A stretch of DNA of 64,000 nucleotides. Source: Chromobacterium haemolyticum DSM 19808 (GTDB lineage: Bacteria; Pseudomonadota; Gammaproteobacteria; Burkholderiales; Chromobacteriaceae). Both the position numbers and the translations under genes were made by a program. Positions 26,308-35,588 of this stretch are shown here, piece after piece (position 1 is the stretch's first letter; every line of letters begins with the position of its first letter). The DNA is taken from assembly GCF_000711885.1 (NCBI RefSeq), contig NZ_KL543996.1:97396-161395 (forward strand), in the 5' to 3' direction. Below the pieces are notes generated by a model. The model saw only the letters and a program-made list of their open reading frames with translations. It did not search any database and was not told where the DNA came from.

Positions 26308-26664
26308 ATGAGTTACAGCTATCCCGAATTAAGCGCGGAACTCGGCGCGGAGTTGAGCAAGCTGCGCAAGGAAATCCCGGAAACCATGAAAGGCTTCGGC
26401 CAGATGAGCCGCGCCGCTCACGCGGACGGCGCATTGTCGAACCGGACCAAGGAGCTGATCGCTCTGGCCATCGGCATCGCCAACCGTTGTCATGGTTGCC
26501 TGGCTTTCCACGCCAAGGCGCTGGTGGAACTGGGTTGCAGCCGCGCCGAATTCATGGAGATGCTGCAGGTGGCCGTCTATATGGGCGGTGGTCCGTCCTT
26601 GATGACGGCGGCGGAGGCCTTGCAGGCCTATGAGCAATTTGGCGGCGAGGGCGCGCCCAACTGA
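26308..26664 (+). CDS. Carboxymuconolactone decarboxylase/AhpD-like family protein
   Basis: The 118-residue protein has the all-helical CMD fold. The segment LSNRTKELIALAIGIANRCHGCLAFH (read in two parts) carries the CxxC...H motif used by AhpD-like thiol peroxidase partners. I use ATG 26308, with GAGG seven bases upstream; an in-frame ATG at 26290 lacks a good ribosome-binding site. The AT-rich stretch at 26250-26290, unlike its surroundings, probably holds the promoter (TATAAT at 26274). A role in peroxide defence or as a disulfide-dependent enzyme is possible. Confidence 0.87.
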   Translation: MSYSYPELSAELGAELSKLRKEIPETMKGFGQMSRAAHADGALSNRTKELIALAIGIANRCHGCLAFHAKALVELGCSRAEFMEMLQVAVYMGGGPSLMTAAEALQAYEQFGGEGAPN

Positions 26665-26756
26665 TCTCGGTTCGGACCAGAAAGCATTCGCTCGCATTGA
26701 TGGGCAGCGTCGTCGGCCGCGCGTATAATGTACGCTTCTGTTGTCGCGGGAGTTTG

Positions 26757-27554
26757 ATGGTGTATCACTTCATCGCATCCGATCTGGATGGCACCTTGCT
26801 GGACCCCAACCACGCGGTGGACCCGTTCACCGCCGCCACGTTGCAGACCTTGCAGGCGCGCGGCGTGCGATTCGCCATCGCCACCGGCCGCCATTATCTG
26901 GACGTGCAGGGCATTCGTCAGGCGCTGGGCATCCGGGCTCACCTGATTACTTCCAACGGCGCGCGGGTCCATGATCCCGACGACAAGCTGGTGCATCGCC
27001 AGGATATCGATCCCGCCTTGGTGCGCAGGCTGGCGCAGGCGGAATTCGCTGCCGGCACGGTACTGAACTTCTATCTGGACGACGCTTGGCTGATTGATCA
27101 GCCTTGCCAGTATCTGCTCAATTTCCACGCCGATTCCGGTTTGCGCTATCAATTGGCGGATCTGGCCGGGCACAACGGCTCGGGCGTGGGCAAAGTGCTC
27201 TACATCGGCGAGCACGCGCATTTGCTGGAGGTGGAGCGCAAGCTGCACCAGGCCTTTGGCGATGAGCTGTACATTACTTTCTCGGCCGACGACTGCCTGG
27301 AAGTGATGGCGCCCGGCGTATCCAAAGGTCACGCGCTGGAACTGGTGTTGGCGGATCTGGGCCTGGACAAGGCGCATTGCCTGGCTTTCGGCGATGGTCA
27401 GAATGATATCGAACTGCTGCGCACCGCCGGCCATCCGAGAATGATGGGCAACGCCCAGGCTCGTCTGGCAGAGCAACTGCCGGATGTGCCGCGCATAGGC
27501 AGCAACCGCGAGGCAGGGGTGGCCCGCCATTTGCGCGAGCTGTTCGCCTTGTAG
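26757..27554 (+). CDS. Cof-type HAD-superfamily phosphatase
   Basis: The 265-residue protein has the HAD motifs in order: DLDGTLLDP (residues about 9-17, nucleophile Asp), TSNGAR, the conserved Lys region GVSKGHAL and GDGQNDIELL. It has the large C2-type cap (about residues 85-185) of Cof/YidA-like sugar-phosphate or cofactor phosphatases. ATG 26757 (MVYHFIASD) has GGGAG upstream. A TATAAT at 26724-26729 is the likely -10 box. The substrate is unknown. Confidence 0.9.
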   Translation: MVYHFIASDLDGTLLDPNHAVDPFTAATLQTLQARGVRFAIATGRHYLDVQGIRQALGIRAHLITSNGARVHDPDDKLVHRQDIDPALVRRLAQAEFAAGTVLNFYLDDAWLIDQPCQYLLNFHADSGLRYQLADLAGHNGSGVGKVLYIGEHAHLLEVERKLHQAFGDELYITFSADDCLEVMAPGVSKGHALELVLADLGLDKAHCLAFGDGQNDIELLRTAGHPRMMGNAQARLAEQLPDVPRIGSNREAGVARHLRELFAL

Positions 27555-27574
27555 ATCGAATCGGGAGTTCCAAT

Positions 27575-27604
27575 AAAAAACGCCAGCGCAAGCGCTGGCG
27601 TTTT
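27575..27604. terminator. Bidirectional terminator between the HAD gene and nagE
   Basis: ACGCCAGCGC and GCGCTGGCGT form a perfect 10-bp stem with a 2-base loop, flanked by A6 on the left and T4 on the right, serving both convergent genes. Confidence 0.9.
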
Positions 27605-27624
27605 GCATGTCGGGGCGCGCCCGT

Positions 27625-29388
27625 TCAGTCTTGCAGCGCTTGCGCCAGGCCGGCCGCCCGGTCGCCGACGATTAGGTGCCAGACGCCGGGAGCCACTTCC
27701 TGCATCGCCGCCACGCCGGCCGCGTGGGCGGCGTCTTGATTGAACTGAGAGCCCTGTTTCAGCTCCACGCGCAAACGGGTATGAGCGATGGCTTCCACCT
27801 TGGCCAGGTTGGCCTTGCCGCCCAGCGCCTGGAGCAGCGCCGCGGCTTGGTTCTGATCGGCGGCGGGCGTCGGTGTTGCGGCATGAAGCACTGGAGCCGG
27901 CGCGCTGGCGGGCGCGACGACTTCGGCGTCCGCGCCGGCGCCGCGCAGATAGATTTCCATATCGGTTTTCAGGTTTTCCGACTGCGGGCCGAAGATGGCC
28001 TGGATGCCGGTGCCCACTACCACCACGCCGGATGCGCCCATGCTCTTGAGCTTGGCCTGATTCACCTTGGCGGGTTCCCGCACCGCTATGCGCAGGCGGG
28101 TGATGCAGGCGTCCAGGCTGCTGATGTTGCTGCGGCCGCCAAAGGCCAGCACCAGTTCGCGCGCGCGCGCGTCTTCGCTGACTGTTTCGCCTGCATCGGC
28201 GCTCTCGTCCTCGCGGCCCGGGGTTTTCAGGTTGAACTTGGCGATGACGAAGCGGAACACTCCGTAGTAGATGGCCGCGTAGATCGGACCGAGGATGAAC
28301 ACGTACCAGGCGTGCTTGGCCTTGTCGCCGATCAGGTTGAACATCAGGAAATCGATGCCGCCCTGGGAGAAGGTGAAGCCCATGTGCATGTCCAGAGTGT
28401 TGGCGATGAATTGCGCCGACGCCGCCAGGCAGGCATGGAGGAAATACAGTACCGGCGCCACGAACAGGAAGGAGAATTCGATGGGCTCGGTAATGCCGGT
28501 GAGGAAGGACGTTAGCGCGGCGGAAATCATGATGCCGCCCACTTTGACGCGGTTCTCCGGTTTAGCCGAATGCCATATGGCGATGGCCGCGGCCGGTAGG
28601 CCGAACATCTTGAACAGGAAGGCCCCGGACAGGATGCCCGCGGTGGGGTCGCCGGCGAAGAAGCGGTTGATGTCGCCGTGTATCATTTTGCCGCTTACCG
28701 CGTCGGGGAAGGCGCCGATTTCAAAGAAGAAGGGCACGTTCCAGATGTGGTGCAGGCCAAAGGGCAGCAGCAGACGCTCGACAAAGCCGTAGACGGTGGC
28801 GGCGGTGCGCGGATCGCTGACCGCGGCCCACTGCGAGAAGCTCTTGATGGCGTTGCCTATCGGCGGCCAGATGAAGGACAGAGCCACGCCCAGCGCGATG
28901 GCGCTGATGGCGGTGACGATGGGCACAAAGCGCTTGCCGGCGAAGAAGCCCAGATATTCGGGCAATTTGATCCGGTAATAGCGGTTGAACATATACGCCG
29001 CCAGTCCGCCGGCGAGAATGCCGCCGAACACGCCGGTCTGTATCGACGGCAAGCCCATGATGGTATCCGGTTTGACGCCCATCAGGCCGGCCATCACCCC
29101 TAGTGTGACGGTGGTGACCAGATGGCCGATCACCGCGGCGATCGCGGCCACGCCATCGTTCTCGGTAAAGCCCAGCGCCACGCCGACGGCGAAGATCAGC
29201 GGCAGATTGCCGAAGATTACATCGCCGGCGTTTTTCATCAGCGACAGGATGGCCAGCGCCACGGTGCTCTGGGTGTGGAAATCGGTGGCGCCTATGCCCA
29301 GCAGCAGGCCGGCTACCGGCAGCACGGCCACCGGCAGCATCAGCGCTTTGCCGATCTTTTGCAGAAATGCGAATGATTGACTAAACAT
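27625..29388 (-). CDS. nagE: PTS N-acetylglucosamine/glucose-type EIICB with an extra EIIB-like domain
   Basis: The 587-residue protein is the membrane permease of a sugar phosphotransferase system. EIIC (about residues 1-365) includes [15 protein letters not shown] and [13 protein letters not shown] first EIIB domain (about 390-480) has the phosphorylated Cys in [10 protein letters not shown] (Cys 428). After an Ala/Pro linker, a second EIIB-like domain (about 510-585, [18 protein letters not shown]) has Ala where Cys is expected, so it cannot be phosphorylated in the normal way. The general sequence fits GlcNAc-type permeases. The gene for its EIIA-HPr-EI partner lies 86 bases upstream. Confidence 0.92.
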   Translation of the reverse strand: MFSQSFAFLQKIGKALMLPVAVLPVAGLLLGIGATDFHTQSTVALAILSLMKNAGDVIFGNLPLIFAVGVALGFTENDGVAAIAAVIGHLVTTVTLGVMAGLMGVKPDTIMGLPSIQTGVFGGILAGGLAAYMFNRYYRIKLPEYLGFFAGKRFVPIVTAISAIALGVALSFIWPPIGNAIKSFSQWAAVSDPRTAATVYGFVERLLLPFGLHHIWNVPFFFEIGAFPDAVSGKMIHGDINRFFAGDPTAGILSGAFLFKMFGLPAAAIAIWHSAKPENRVKVGGIMISAALTSFLTGITEPIEFSFLFVAPVLYFLHACLAASAQFIANTLDMHMGFTFSQGGIDFLMFNLIGDKAKHAWYVFILGPIYAAIYYGVFRFVIAKFNLKTPGREDESADAGETVSEDARARELVLAFGGRSNISSLDACITRLRIAVREPAKVNQAKLKSMGASGVVVVGTGIQAIFGPQSENLKTDMEIYLRGAGADAEVVAPASAPAPVLHAATPTPAADQNQAAALLQALGGKANLAKVEAIAHTRLRVELKQGSQFNQDAAHAAGVAAMQEVAPGVWHLIVGDRAAGLAQALQD

Positions 29389-29425
29389 GGTGGTTCATTC
29401 CTTGCTCAACAGCGTAGGAAATAGC

Positions 29426-29443
29426 GGGCGGCGTTCGCCGCCC
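29426..29443. promoter_or_regulatory. Intercistronic hairpin between nagF and nagE
   Basis: GGGCGGCG and CGCCGCCC form an 8-bp GC stem with a 2-base (or 4-base GTTC) loop in the 86-base gap. It may stabilise or partly terminate the upstream transcript; no T tract follows. Confidence 0.55.
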
Positions 29444-29474
29444 CACATCGCTCCGGGTTACCGGAGAGTTTCGT

Positions 29475-31994
29475 TTATCGGGCTTGCGCGTTCAGATGCT
29501 CGCGGACTTCGCTCGCCGTGGATAGGGCCAGCGCCTGCTGCGCCAGGGTCCGGCACTCCGCCGCGCTCCAGCGCGACAGCGTGGCCTTGACCGCGGCCAG
29601 CGCCGGGGTGCTGACCGACAGCTCGGTGACGCCCATGCCCACCAGCAGCGGCGCGGCGCGTTCGTCCGAGGCGAGGCCGCCGCAGATGCCCACCCATTTG
29701 CCGTGGGCGCGGGCGCCGTCGCAGGTCATCGCGATCATCGCCAGCACCGCCGGGTGCAGCGCGTCGGCTTGCTTGGCCAGCTGCGGGTGGCCGCGGTCCA
29801 TCGCCAGCACGTACTGAGTCAGGTCGTTGGTGCCGATGGAGAAGAAGTCCACTTCCGGCGCGAAGCGCGCGGCCATGACGGCGGCGGAAGGCACTTCCAC
29901 CATAATGCCCACTTTGACGTCTTGTCTGCCGCTTGCGGCCTGCTCTTCGGCCAGCACGGCCTTGGCGGCGCGCAGCTCGTCCAGCGAGGCCACCATCGGG
30001 AACATGATGTGCAAGCGGGTCAGCGGCGCGGCCTGCAAGATGGCGCGCAACTGGGTGCGCAGCAGGTCCGGACGTTCCAGGCTGACGCGGATGCCGCGCA
30101 AGCCCAGGAAGGGGTTGTCTTCCTTGGGCAGGGGCAGGTAAGACAAGGGCTTGTCGCCGCCCACGTCCAGCGTGCGCACCACCAATGGGCGTTCCGTGCC
30201 CAGCGCGCGGGCCACCGCACAGTATTCATCAGCTTGTTCCTGCTCGCTGGGCGGGGTGTCGCGGTTGTCGAACAGGAACTCCGAACGCAGCAGGCCGACG
30301 CCCTCGGCGCCCATGGCCACCGCTTCGCGCGCGTCGGCGGCGTTGCGGATATTGGCCACCACTTCGATGCGGACGCCGTCGCTGGTGCGGGCTTCCCGCT
30401 GCGACATCGCCGCCTCGGCTGCTCGGCGTTCCGCGATCTGCGCGATCTCCGCCTCGGCGGTGGCCAGTTGCTCGGCGTTCGGCGCGATGCGCAGCGTGCC
30501 GCGGCCGCCGTCGATGATGACTTGTTCGCTGTCGGGCAGGGCCAGCGCGGCTTGGGAGATGCCGCAGATCGCCGGGATGCCCAGCGAACGGGCCAGGATG
30601 GCCACGTGGCTGGTGGCGCCGCCGGTGCGGGTACAGAAACCCAGCACTTTTTTGGGGTCCAGCGCGGCGGTGTCGGACGGCGCCAGGTCTTCCGCGATCA
30701 GAATGGAGCCGGCCGGCACGTCCAGGCTGGCCTGTTTGATGCCTGCCAGCAAGGCCAGCACCCGGCGGCCCACGTCGCGGATGTCGTTGGCGCGCTCTCG
30801 CAGCAGCGCGTTGTCTTGCGCTTCCAGGCGCGCGGAGTAGGAACTGAAGGCGGCGCGCCAGGACCAGGCGGCGGATTTGCCGTCCGCCAGGCCGGCGTAG
30901 GTTTGCGCCAGCAGGTCCGGATCTTGCAGCAGTTCCTGGTGCATGGACAGGATGGCCTGTTTGGCTTTGTCGGTCAGCTGGTTTTTGACCGCGTCTATCT
31001 GCTGGGCCGCTTCTTCAGTAGCGCGGGCGAAGTGTTGCTGCTCCAGGCTGGCGCCTTGGCCGAATTCCGGCACGTCGAATTCCTGCAGCCGGTGATGGTA
31101 GACGCGGCCGATGGCCAGGCCGGGCGAGGCGCCGACGCCGACCAGCAGCTCCGCGCTTTCCTGTTGTTGGGCCACGGCGGCGATGGGCGCGGGCGCTGCC
31201 GGCGCTTCGTCTTCGGCCTCGCCGCAGCGGTCCAGCAGCAGTTGGGTGAGTTCGGCCAGCGCCTGTTCCGCGTCCGCGCCGGCGGCTTCGATGCGCACTT
31301 TGTCGCCCTTGCGGGTGGACAGGCCCATCACGCCAACCACGGACTTGGCGTTGGCGGACTGCTCGTCCAACAGCAAGTGGATGTCTGACTGGAAGCTTTT
31401 CGCCTTGCTGGCGAACACGGCGGCCGGGCGAGCGTGAAGGCCGGCGGGATTGGTGATTTCGATTTCCGGCGAAAGCAGTTTGGCTCCGCCTGCCGCTGGC
31501 GCCGCCGCGGCGGCCGCGCCGGCCAGTTCCAGTTCCAGCACCGCTGTCTTGCCGGCCTCGGCGAGGCCGCTCGCGCGGTGCATGGCGCTGACGGTTTCGT
31601 CGCCGTTGGTGATGATGATCTGGGTCAGCAGGCTTTGCGCGTTGCGCGCCACCAAATCCAGATTGAAGTCGATCAGCGCCTGACCGGCGTTGACGCTCTG
31701 CCCTTGTTCCACCAGCGGCTGGAAGCCCTGGCCTTTTAGCATGACGGTGTCGATGCCGATGTGCACCATGACTTCAACCCCTTCGGGCGAAGTGATGGTG
31801 AGCGCGTGGTGCGCGGAATGGAGGTTGCTGACAACGCCGGAGACCGGCGCGAGCAGACTGCAGGAGGTAGGGTCCAGCGAGATGCCGTCTCCCACCATCT
31901 TGCCGGCGAACACCGGATCCGGGACGGTGTCCAGGGCGACCAGCCACCCGGAGAGGGGGGCGAGGATCTTCAGTCTTGGCAAGGGTGTGCTCAT
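29475..31994 (-). CDS. nagF: PTS multiphosphoryl transfer protein (EIIA-HPr-EI fusion)
   Basis: The 839-residue fusion holds all soluble PTS steps. An EIIA(Glc)-like domain (about residues 1-145) has the phospho-His in VMVHIGIDTV (His 78). HPr (about 175-260) has GLHARPA (His 187). Enzyme I (about 285-839) has GGATSHVAI (His 463) and the C-terminal PEP-binding barrel with FFSIGTNDLTQYV and GICGG. Ala/Pro-rich linkers join the parts. This layout is known for nagF next to nagE in other betaproteobacteria, which supports GlcNAc as substrate. ATG 31994 follows GGAG at the proper distance. Confidence 0.95.
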   Translation of the reverse strand: MSTPLPRLKILAPLSGWLVALDTVPDPVFAGKMVGDGISLDPTSCSLLAPVSGVVSNLHSAHHALTITSPEGVEVMVHIGIDTVMLKGQGFQPLVEQGQSVNAGQALIDFNLDLVARNAQSLLTQIIITNGDETVSAMHRASGLAEAGKTAVLELELAGAAAAAAPAAGGAKLLSPEIEITNPAGLHARPAAVFASKAKSFQSDIHLLLDEQSANAKSVVGVMGLSTRKGDKVRIEAAGADAEQALAELTQLLLDRCGEAEDEAPAAPAPIAAVAQQQESAELLVGVGASPGLAIGRVYHHRLQEFDVPEFGQGASLEQQHFARATEEAAQQIDAVKNQLTDKAKQAILSMHQELLQDPDLLAQTYAGLADGKSAAWSWRAAFSSYSARLEAQDNALLRERANDIRDVGRRVLALLAGIKQASLDVPAGSILIAEDLAPSDTAALDPKKVLGFCTRTGGATSHVAILARSLGIPAICGISQAALALPDSEQVIIDGGRGTLRIAPNAEQLATAEAEIAQIAERRAAEAAMSQREARTSDGVRIEVVANIRNAADAREAVAMGAEGVGLLRSEFLFDNRDTPPSEQEQADEYCAVARALGTERPLVVRTLDVGGDKPLSYLPLPKEDNPFLGLRGIRVSLERPDLLRTQLRAILQAAPLTRLHIMFPMVASLDELRAAKAVLAEEQAASGRQDVKVGIMVEVPSAAVMAARFAPEVDFFSIGTNDLTQYVLAMDRGHPQLAKQADALHPAVLAMIAMTCDGARAHGKWVGICGGLASDERAAPLLVGMGVTELSVSTPALAAVKATLSRWSAAECRTLAQQALALSTASEVREHLNAQAR

Positions 31995-32404
31995 ATGTAA
32001 CTCCTCAGATCGGGAATTTATCAGTTGTTTTATTACGAGCGTCGGCCGGCTTCTTCATGAGCGGTTCCGCATTGGCGTGCCGGATAGGGTACACCGTACG
32101 GAAAGGCCTGTCTTGATTCGATGGCGCTGTGACATTCATGGCGCAGCAACAGTACAGACGCTTACTGTCCAACTGGCGATATGATGCCAATATTGTAGTT
32201 TAACTACATCGAAATAACGGTGCAGCTTGATGGCAATCAAGAAATTGCGCAAGTAGGAATTCACGTATTTGCACTAGTTCGCGCCTTGTCGGCGGTGGAG
32301 GGAGGGAAGCGGTGGCGGCGGATATTGATTTTGCGTGGAAAAGAAGCCGCCTTGGCCGCGAGCGCGGCAACGGGGCGGCTGTTGCATTTTTGTTATGCCT
32401 GAAA
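31995..32404. other. Upstream region of nagF, no gene seen
   Basis: About 400 bases between nagF and the DoxX terminator. I see the nagF ribosome-binding site next to its start, AT-rich stretches near 32010-32030 and 32190-32220, and one perfect inverted repeat at 32194-32208. Open frames here have poor codon use and no recognisable protein. Confidence 0.6.
32194..32208. promoter_or_regulatory. Inverted repeat, candidate operator of the nag genes
   Basis: TGTAGTT-T-AACTACA is a perfect 7-bp inverted repeat around one base, 200 bases upstream of nagF. Its size suits a GntR-type regulator, which often controls nag genes, but no such regulator is in the window. Confidence 0.45.
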
Positions 32405-32434
32405 TGAAAAACGGCGGCCCGTTGGGGGCCGCCG
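32405..32434 (-). terminator. Terminator of the DoxX gene
   Basis: Read on the minus strand, GGCGGCCCC and the complementary GGGCCGCC form a stem of about 8 bp followed by GTTTTTCAT. It lies about 30 bases after the DoxX stop. Confidence 0.75.
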
Positions 32435-32463
32435 CCTTGCCGCGCGCCGGAGGCGCCGACGTT

Positions 32464-32850
32464 TCAAGCCTGGCGCTTGTTGTCGCCGAGGAAGAACAAG
32501 GCCAGCGAGCCGGCGATCAGGAAGGCCGGGTATTCCCAGCCGCCGCCTTCGTTGGCGAACATCCAGCCATGGGCGCCGTGCACCAGCACGATGGTGCCGA
32601 GCAGCAGAGGGGTCAGCGCCAATGCCACCCAGCGGGCGAAGAAACCGGACAGCAGCAGCAGGCCGCCGCCGACTTCGGCCAGGATGGCCAGGTAGCCGAC
32701 AAAGCCGGGCAGGCCCAGGCTGGCGAAGTAGCCGGCGGTGCCGGCCGGGGTGAACACCAGCAGTTTGAGCAGGCCGTGGGACAAGTACATCAGACCCAGC
32801 GACAGACGCAGGATCAAGGTGCCGAGGGCGGGGTTCTGGAAGCGGTTCAT
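32464..32850 (-). CDS. DoxX family membrane protein
   Basis: The 128-residue protein has four membrane helices and the DoxX pattern (LILRLSLGLMYLSHGLLK at the N-terminus, EVGGGLLLLSGFFARW in the middle). ATG 32850 has GGAAC upstream; a TTG at 32862 in frame is an alternative. It is divergent from a LysR gene across 103 bases, the usual arrangement of regulator and target. DoxX-like proteins are poorly defined and some are linked to redox stress. Confidence 0.88.
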   Translation of the reverse strand: MNRFQNPALGTLILRLSLGLMYLSHGLLKLLVFTPAGTAGYFASLGLPGFVGYLAILAEVGGGLLLLSGFFARWVALALTPLLLGTIVLVHGAHGWMFANEGGGWEYPAFLIAGSLALFFLGDNKRQA

Positions 32851-32953
32851 GGTGGGTTCCAATCAAGTTTGCGATGGGGTGCATTTGACCATGTAGAGAA
32901 AACTCAATAAATCCGCTATTAATAAAAATATTGTTTACCTATAGGAAATGATC

Positions 32954-33838
32954 ATGGACCGCTTTTCGGAAATCCGCGCCTTCGTTTGCGTGGCGGAGTT
33001 GGGCAGTTTTGCCGCCGCCGCGGAGCGGCTGGAGCTGTCGCGAGCGATGGTGACTAAGCTGGTGTCCAGTCTGGAAGGGCGTTTGGGTGTGCGGCTCATG
33101 CATCGCACCACGCGGCGTTTGTCGCTGACCGAGGCGGGCGAGACTTATCTGGGCCAGGCCGGTGGACTATTGGCCGAGCTTGACGATCTGGACGCCCGTT
33201 TATCGCAGGGCGCCAGCAGTCCGGTGGGCCGCTTGCGGGTGTCCGCGCCGGTTTCCTTCGGCATGCGCTATCTGGGACGCGTGGTGGCTGGTTTTCATCA
33301 GCAGTATCCGCAGATCGAAGTGGAGCTCAATTTGAACGACAGGCGGGTGGACTTGGTGGAGGAAGGCTTCGACCTGGGGTTGAGGGTGTCGAATCTGTCG
33401 GACTCCTCCCTGGTGGCGCGCCGGCTGGCGCGGATACGCGACCTGGTCGTCGCCGCGCCCAGCTATCTGCAGCGCTGCGGCACGCCGGCGACGCCGGCGG
33501 ATCTGGCCGAGCATCAATGCCTGTTGTACGCGCTGACGACACAGCCCAATTTATGGGATTTCACCGCGCCGGACGGCAGCAGCGGCCGGGTCAAGGTCAA
33601 GGGCATGCTGCGAGCCAACAACGGCGACATCCTGACGGACGCGGCCATCCACGGCATGGGGGTGATTCTGCAGCCGCGCTTTCTGGTGGAGCAGGGCTTG
33701 GCCGAGGGCACGCTGGTGCCGCTGCTCAGCGATTACGACTGGCATTGCCTAGACCTGTCTGCGGTGTACCCGGCGCGGCGGCATGTGCCGGGCAAGGTCC
33801 GGGCTTTTGTCGATTATCTGCAGCAGTTCTTTCAATAG
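32954..33838 (+). CDS. LysR family transcriptional regulator
   Basis: The 294-residue protein has an N-terminal winged helix (SFAAAAERLELSRAMVTKLVSSLE in two parts, residues about 18-42) and a LysR effector domain. The sequence type (RLGVRLMHRTTRRLSLTEAG) is that of the large group often controlling oxidoreductases or transporters next to them. I use ATG 32954, seven bases after AGGAA; ATG 32948 touches that site. It probably controls the divergent DoxX gene. Short inverted AT repeats in 32895-32940 would suit a LysR site but are not specific. Confidence 0.9.
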   Translation: MDRFSEIRAFVCVAELGSFAAAAERLELSRAMVTKLVSSLEGRLGVRLMHRTTRRLSLTEAGETYLGQAGGLLAELDDLDARLSQGASSPVGRLRVSAPVSFGMRYLGRVVAGFHQQYPQIEVELNLNDRRVDLVEEGFDLGLRVSNLSDSSLVARRLARIRDLVVAAPSYLQRCGTPATPADLAEHQCLLYALTTQPNLWDFTAPDGSSGRVKVKGMLRANNGDILTDAAIHGMGVILQPRFLVEQGLAEGTLVPLLSDYDWHCLDLSAVYPARRHVPGKVRAFVDYLQQFFQ

Positions 33839-33894
33839 CGAACGGCCGACGGCACTCAGCATACGCTGGACGCCGTCGGCCGTTGCCAAGCTAA

Positions 33895-34034
33895 GAACCT
33901 GTTTACGATCTGCTGCACGTCGGCGATACGGCGTTGAAAACGGCTTCGAAATGCTCATGTACCACACGTACATTCCGCTTTCTCAGCCATTTTCGCCTTG
34001 TCTCGCCTTAGCTCGCGAGATCGTAAACACGTTC
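33895..34034. repeat. MITE copy 7 (140 bp)
   Basis: GAACCTGTTTACGATC and GATCGTAAACACGTTC are near-perfect terminal repeats. TAA flanks both ends (33892-33894 and 34035-34037), a clean 3-bp target duplication. It lies between the LysR stop and, 11 bases further, the motA stop. Confidence 0.93.
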
Positions 34035-34045
34035 TAAGAGACGGC

Positions 34046-34795
34046 TTATTCGTGCATCGCCAGGAAGCCCTTGAGCCGGCTTTCAATAATGCGCGGGTTT
34101 TCGCCGTTGGCGATGGAGACCAGGCCTTCCACCACCAGCTCTTTCAAGGCGACTTCCGAGGCGATCAGGTGCTTGAGCTTGTTGGCGATGGGCAGGAACA
34201 GCAAGTTGGCGGAGCCGACGCCGTAGACGGTGGCGACGAAGGCCACGGCGATCCCGGCGCCCAGTTTGGACGGGTCCGACAGGTTTTCCATTACGTGGAT
34301 CAGGCCTAGTACCGCGCCCAGAATGCCCATGGTCGGCGCGTAGCCGCCGGCGGATTCCCAGATCCGCGCCGCTTGTTTGCGCGCGTGTTCGAACATGGAG
34401 ATCTCCACATCCATCACTGAACGCAAGGTGTCCGGCTCCGCGCCGTCCACCAGCATTTGCAGCGCCTTCTTGATGAAGGGATCTTTCTGAAGGTTGATGT
34501 AGCCTTCCAAAGCCAGCAGGCCGCCCTTGCGCGCGGTCTGGCTCCAGTTGATGATCTCGCGGATCATTTTGTCGTGGTCCAGCACCGGCGGCTGGAAAAT
34601 CCATTTGAGCATGCGCACGCCGGCGGCGAATTGTTTGGGCGTGCTTTGCAGCATCACCGCGCTGATCGTGCCGCCGATGACGATCATGAAGGCGGTCAGC
34701 TGCATCAGGGAGCCGATGTTGCCGCCTTCCAGCGCCTGTCCCGCGATAATGGCGGTCAGGCCCATCAGAATGGCTACAATGCTTATTTTGTCCAC
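34046..34795 (-). CDS. motA: Flagellar motor stator protein MotA/PomA family
   Basis: The 249-residue protein has four membrane helices and the cytoplasmic loop of MotA/PomA stators, which drive the rotor with H+ or Na+. GGYAPTMGILGAVLGLIHVM carries the conserved prolines. The form is the PomA/MotC type. It is the last gene of flhB-flhA-flhF-flhG-fliA-motA. A motB partner would be expected directly after it, but a MITE and an oppositely oriented LysR gene are there instead, so the partner must be elsewhere. A short gap of 46 bases separates it from fliA. Confidence 0.93.
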   Translation of the reverse strand: MDKISIVAILMGLTAIIAGQALEGGNIGSLMQLTAFMIVIGGTISAVMLQSTPKQFAAGVRMLKWIFQPPVLDHDKMIREIINWSQTARKGGLLALEGYINLQKDPFIKKALQMLVDGAEPDTLRSVMDVEISMFEHARKQAARIWESAGGYAPTMGILGAVLGLIHVMENLSDPSKLGAGIAVAFVATVYGVGSANLLFLPIANKLKHLIASEVALKELVVEGLVSIANGENPRIIESRLKGFLAMHE

Positions 34796-34841
34796 GCGAA
34801 GTTCCGGTTTTTAATGTTATGCCGCGTCAGGGCGCGGAGGT

Positions 34842-35588
34842 TCAGAGCCAGTCCTTGATGCGCGCGCGCAGCCGGGCGATGGCCTGGCTGTGCAGTTGGC
34901 TGACCCGCGATTCGGAGACACCCAGTACCGCGCCGATTTCCTTCAGGTTCAACTCCTGCTCATAGTACAAGGACATCACCAGCTGGTCGCGTTCCGGCAG
35001 TAGTTTGATGCCATCTATCAGCGCTTGGCGGAAGCCGCCGTCGGCCAGTGCGGCGAACGGGTCCGGAGAGTCCTCGTCGGCGACATTAGCCACCGCGTCC
35101 GGCAGCGCGCCCCCGTCGTCGTTGGAAAAATCCTCGAAATGCAGCAAGGTCATGCCGCGGCAATCGCCAAGCATGTCCTGGTATTGCTCCAGCTCCAGTC
35201 CCATCTGGGCTGCGATTTCCGACTCCAGAGGCGAGCGGCCCAGCTGATGTTCTAGCTGGCGGACGGCGTCCTCGATCTGGCGCGAGTGGCGGCGGGCTTG
35301 GCGCGGCATCCAGTCCTCGCGGCGCAGTTCGTCCAGCATCGCGCCGCGCACGCGTTGGCTGGCGAAGGTTTCGAACATGACGCCCTGGGCCGGATCGAAC
35401 TGGCGCGCGGCCTCGATCAGGCCGATGACGCCGACCTGAATCAGGTCGTCGATGTCGACCGAGGCCGGCAGGCGGGCGATCATCATGCCGGCCAGCTTCT
35501 TGACCAGCGGCGCGTAAGCCTCCACGTCGATCTCGACGGGGGGCGAGGCGGCGACGTAGCCGGTTCGGCGTAAGGACGGCAAGGTCAT
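34842..35588 (-). CDS. fliA: RNA polymerase sigma factor FliA (sigma-28)
   Basis: The 248-residue protein directs transcription of late flagellar and chemotaxis genes. Sigma region 2 (PLVKKLAGMMIARLPASVDIDDLIQVG, near residue 20 onwards), region 3 and region 4 (LNLKEIGAVLGVSESRVSQLHSQA) are visible in order. ATG 35588 overlaps the flhG stop (ATGA-type), so the two are coupled. In-frame sequence further upstream lies inside flhG and is rejected. Confidence 0.95.
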   Translation of the reverse strand: MTLPSLRRTGYVAASPPVEIDVEAYAPLVKKLAGMMIARLPASVDIDDLIQVGVIGLIEAARQFDPAQGVMFETFASQRVRGAMLDELRREDWMPRQARRHSRQIEDAVRQLEHQLGRSPLESEIAAQMGLELEQYQDMLGDCRGMTLLHFEDFSNDDGGALPDAVANVADEDSPDPFAALADGGFRQALIDGIKLLPERDQLVMSLYYEQELNLKEIGAVLGVSESRVSQLHSQAIARLRARIKDWL

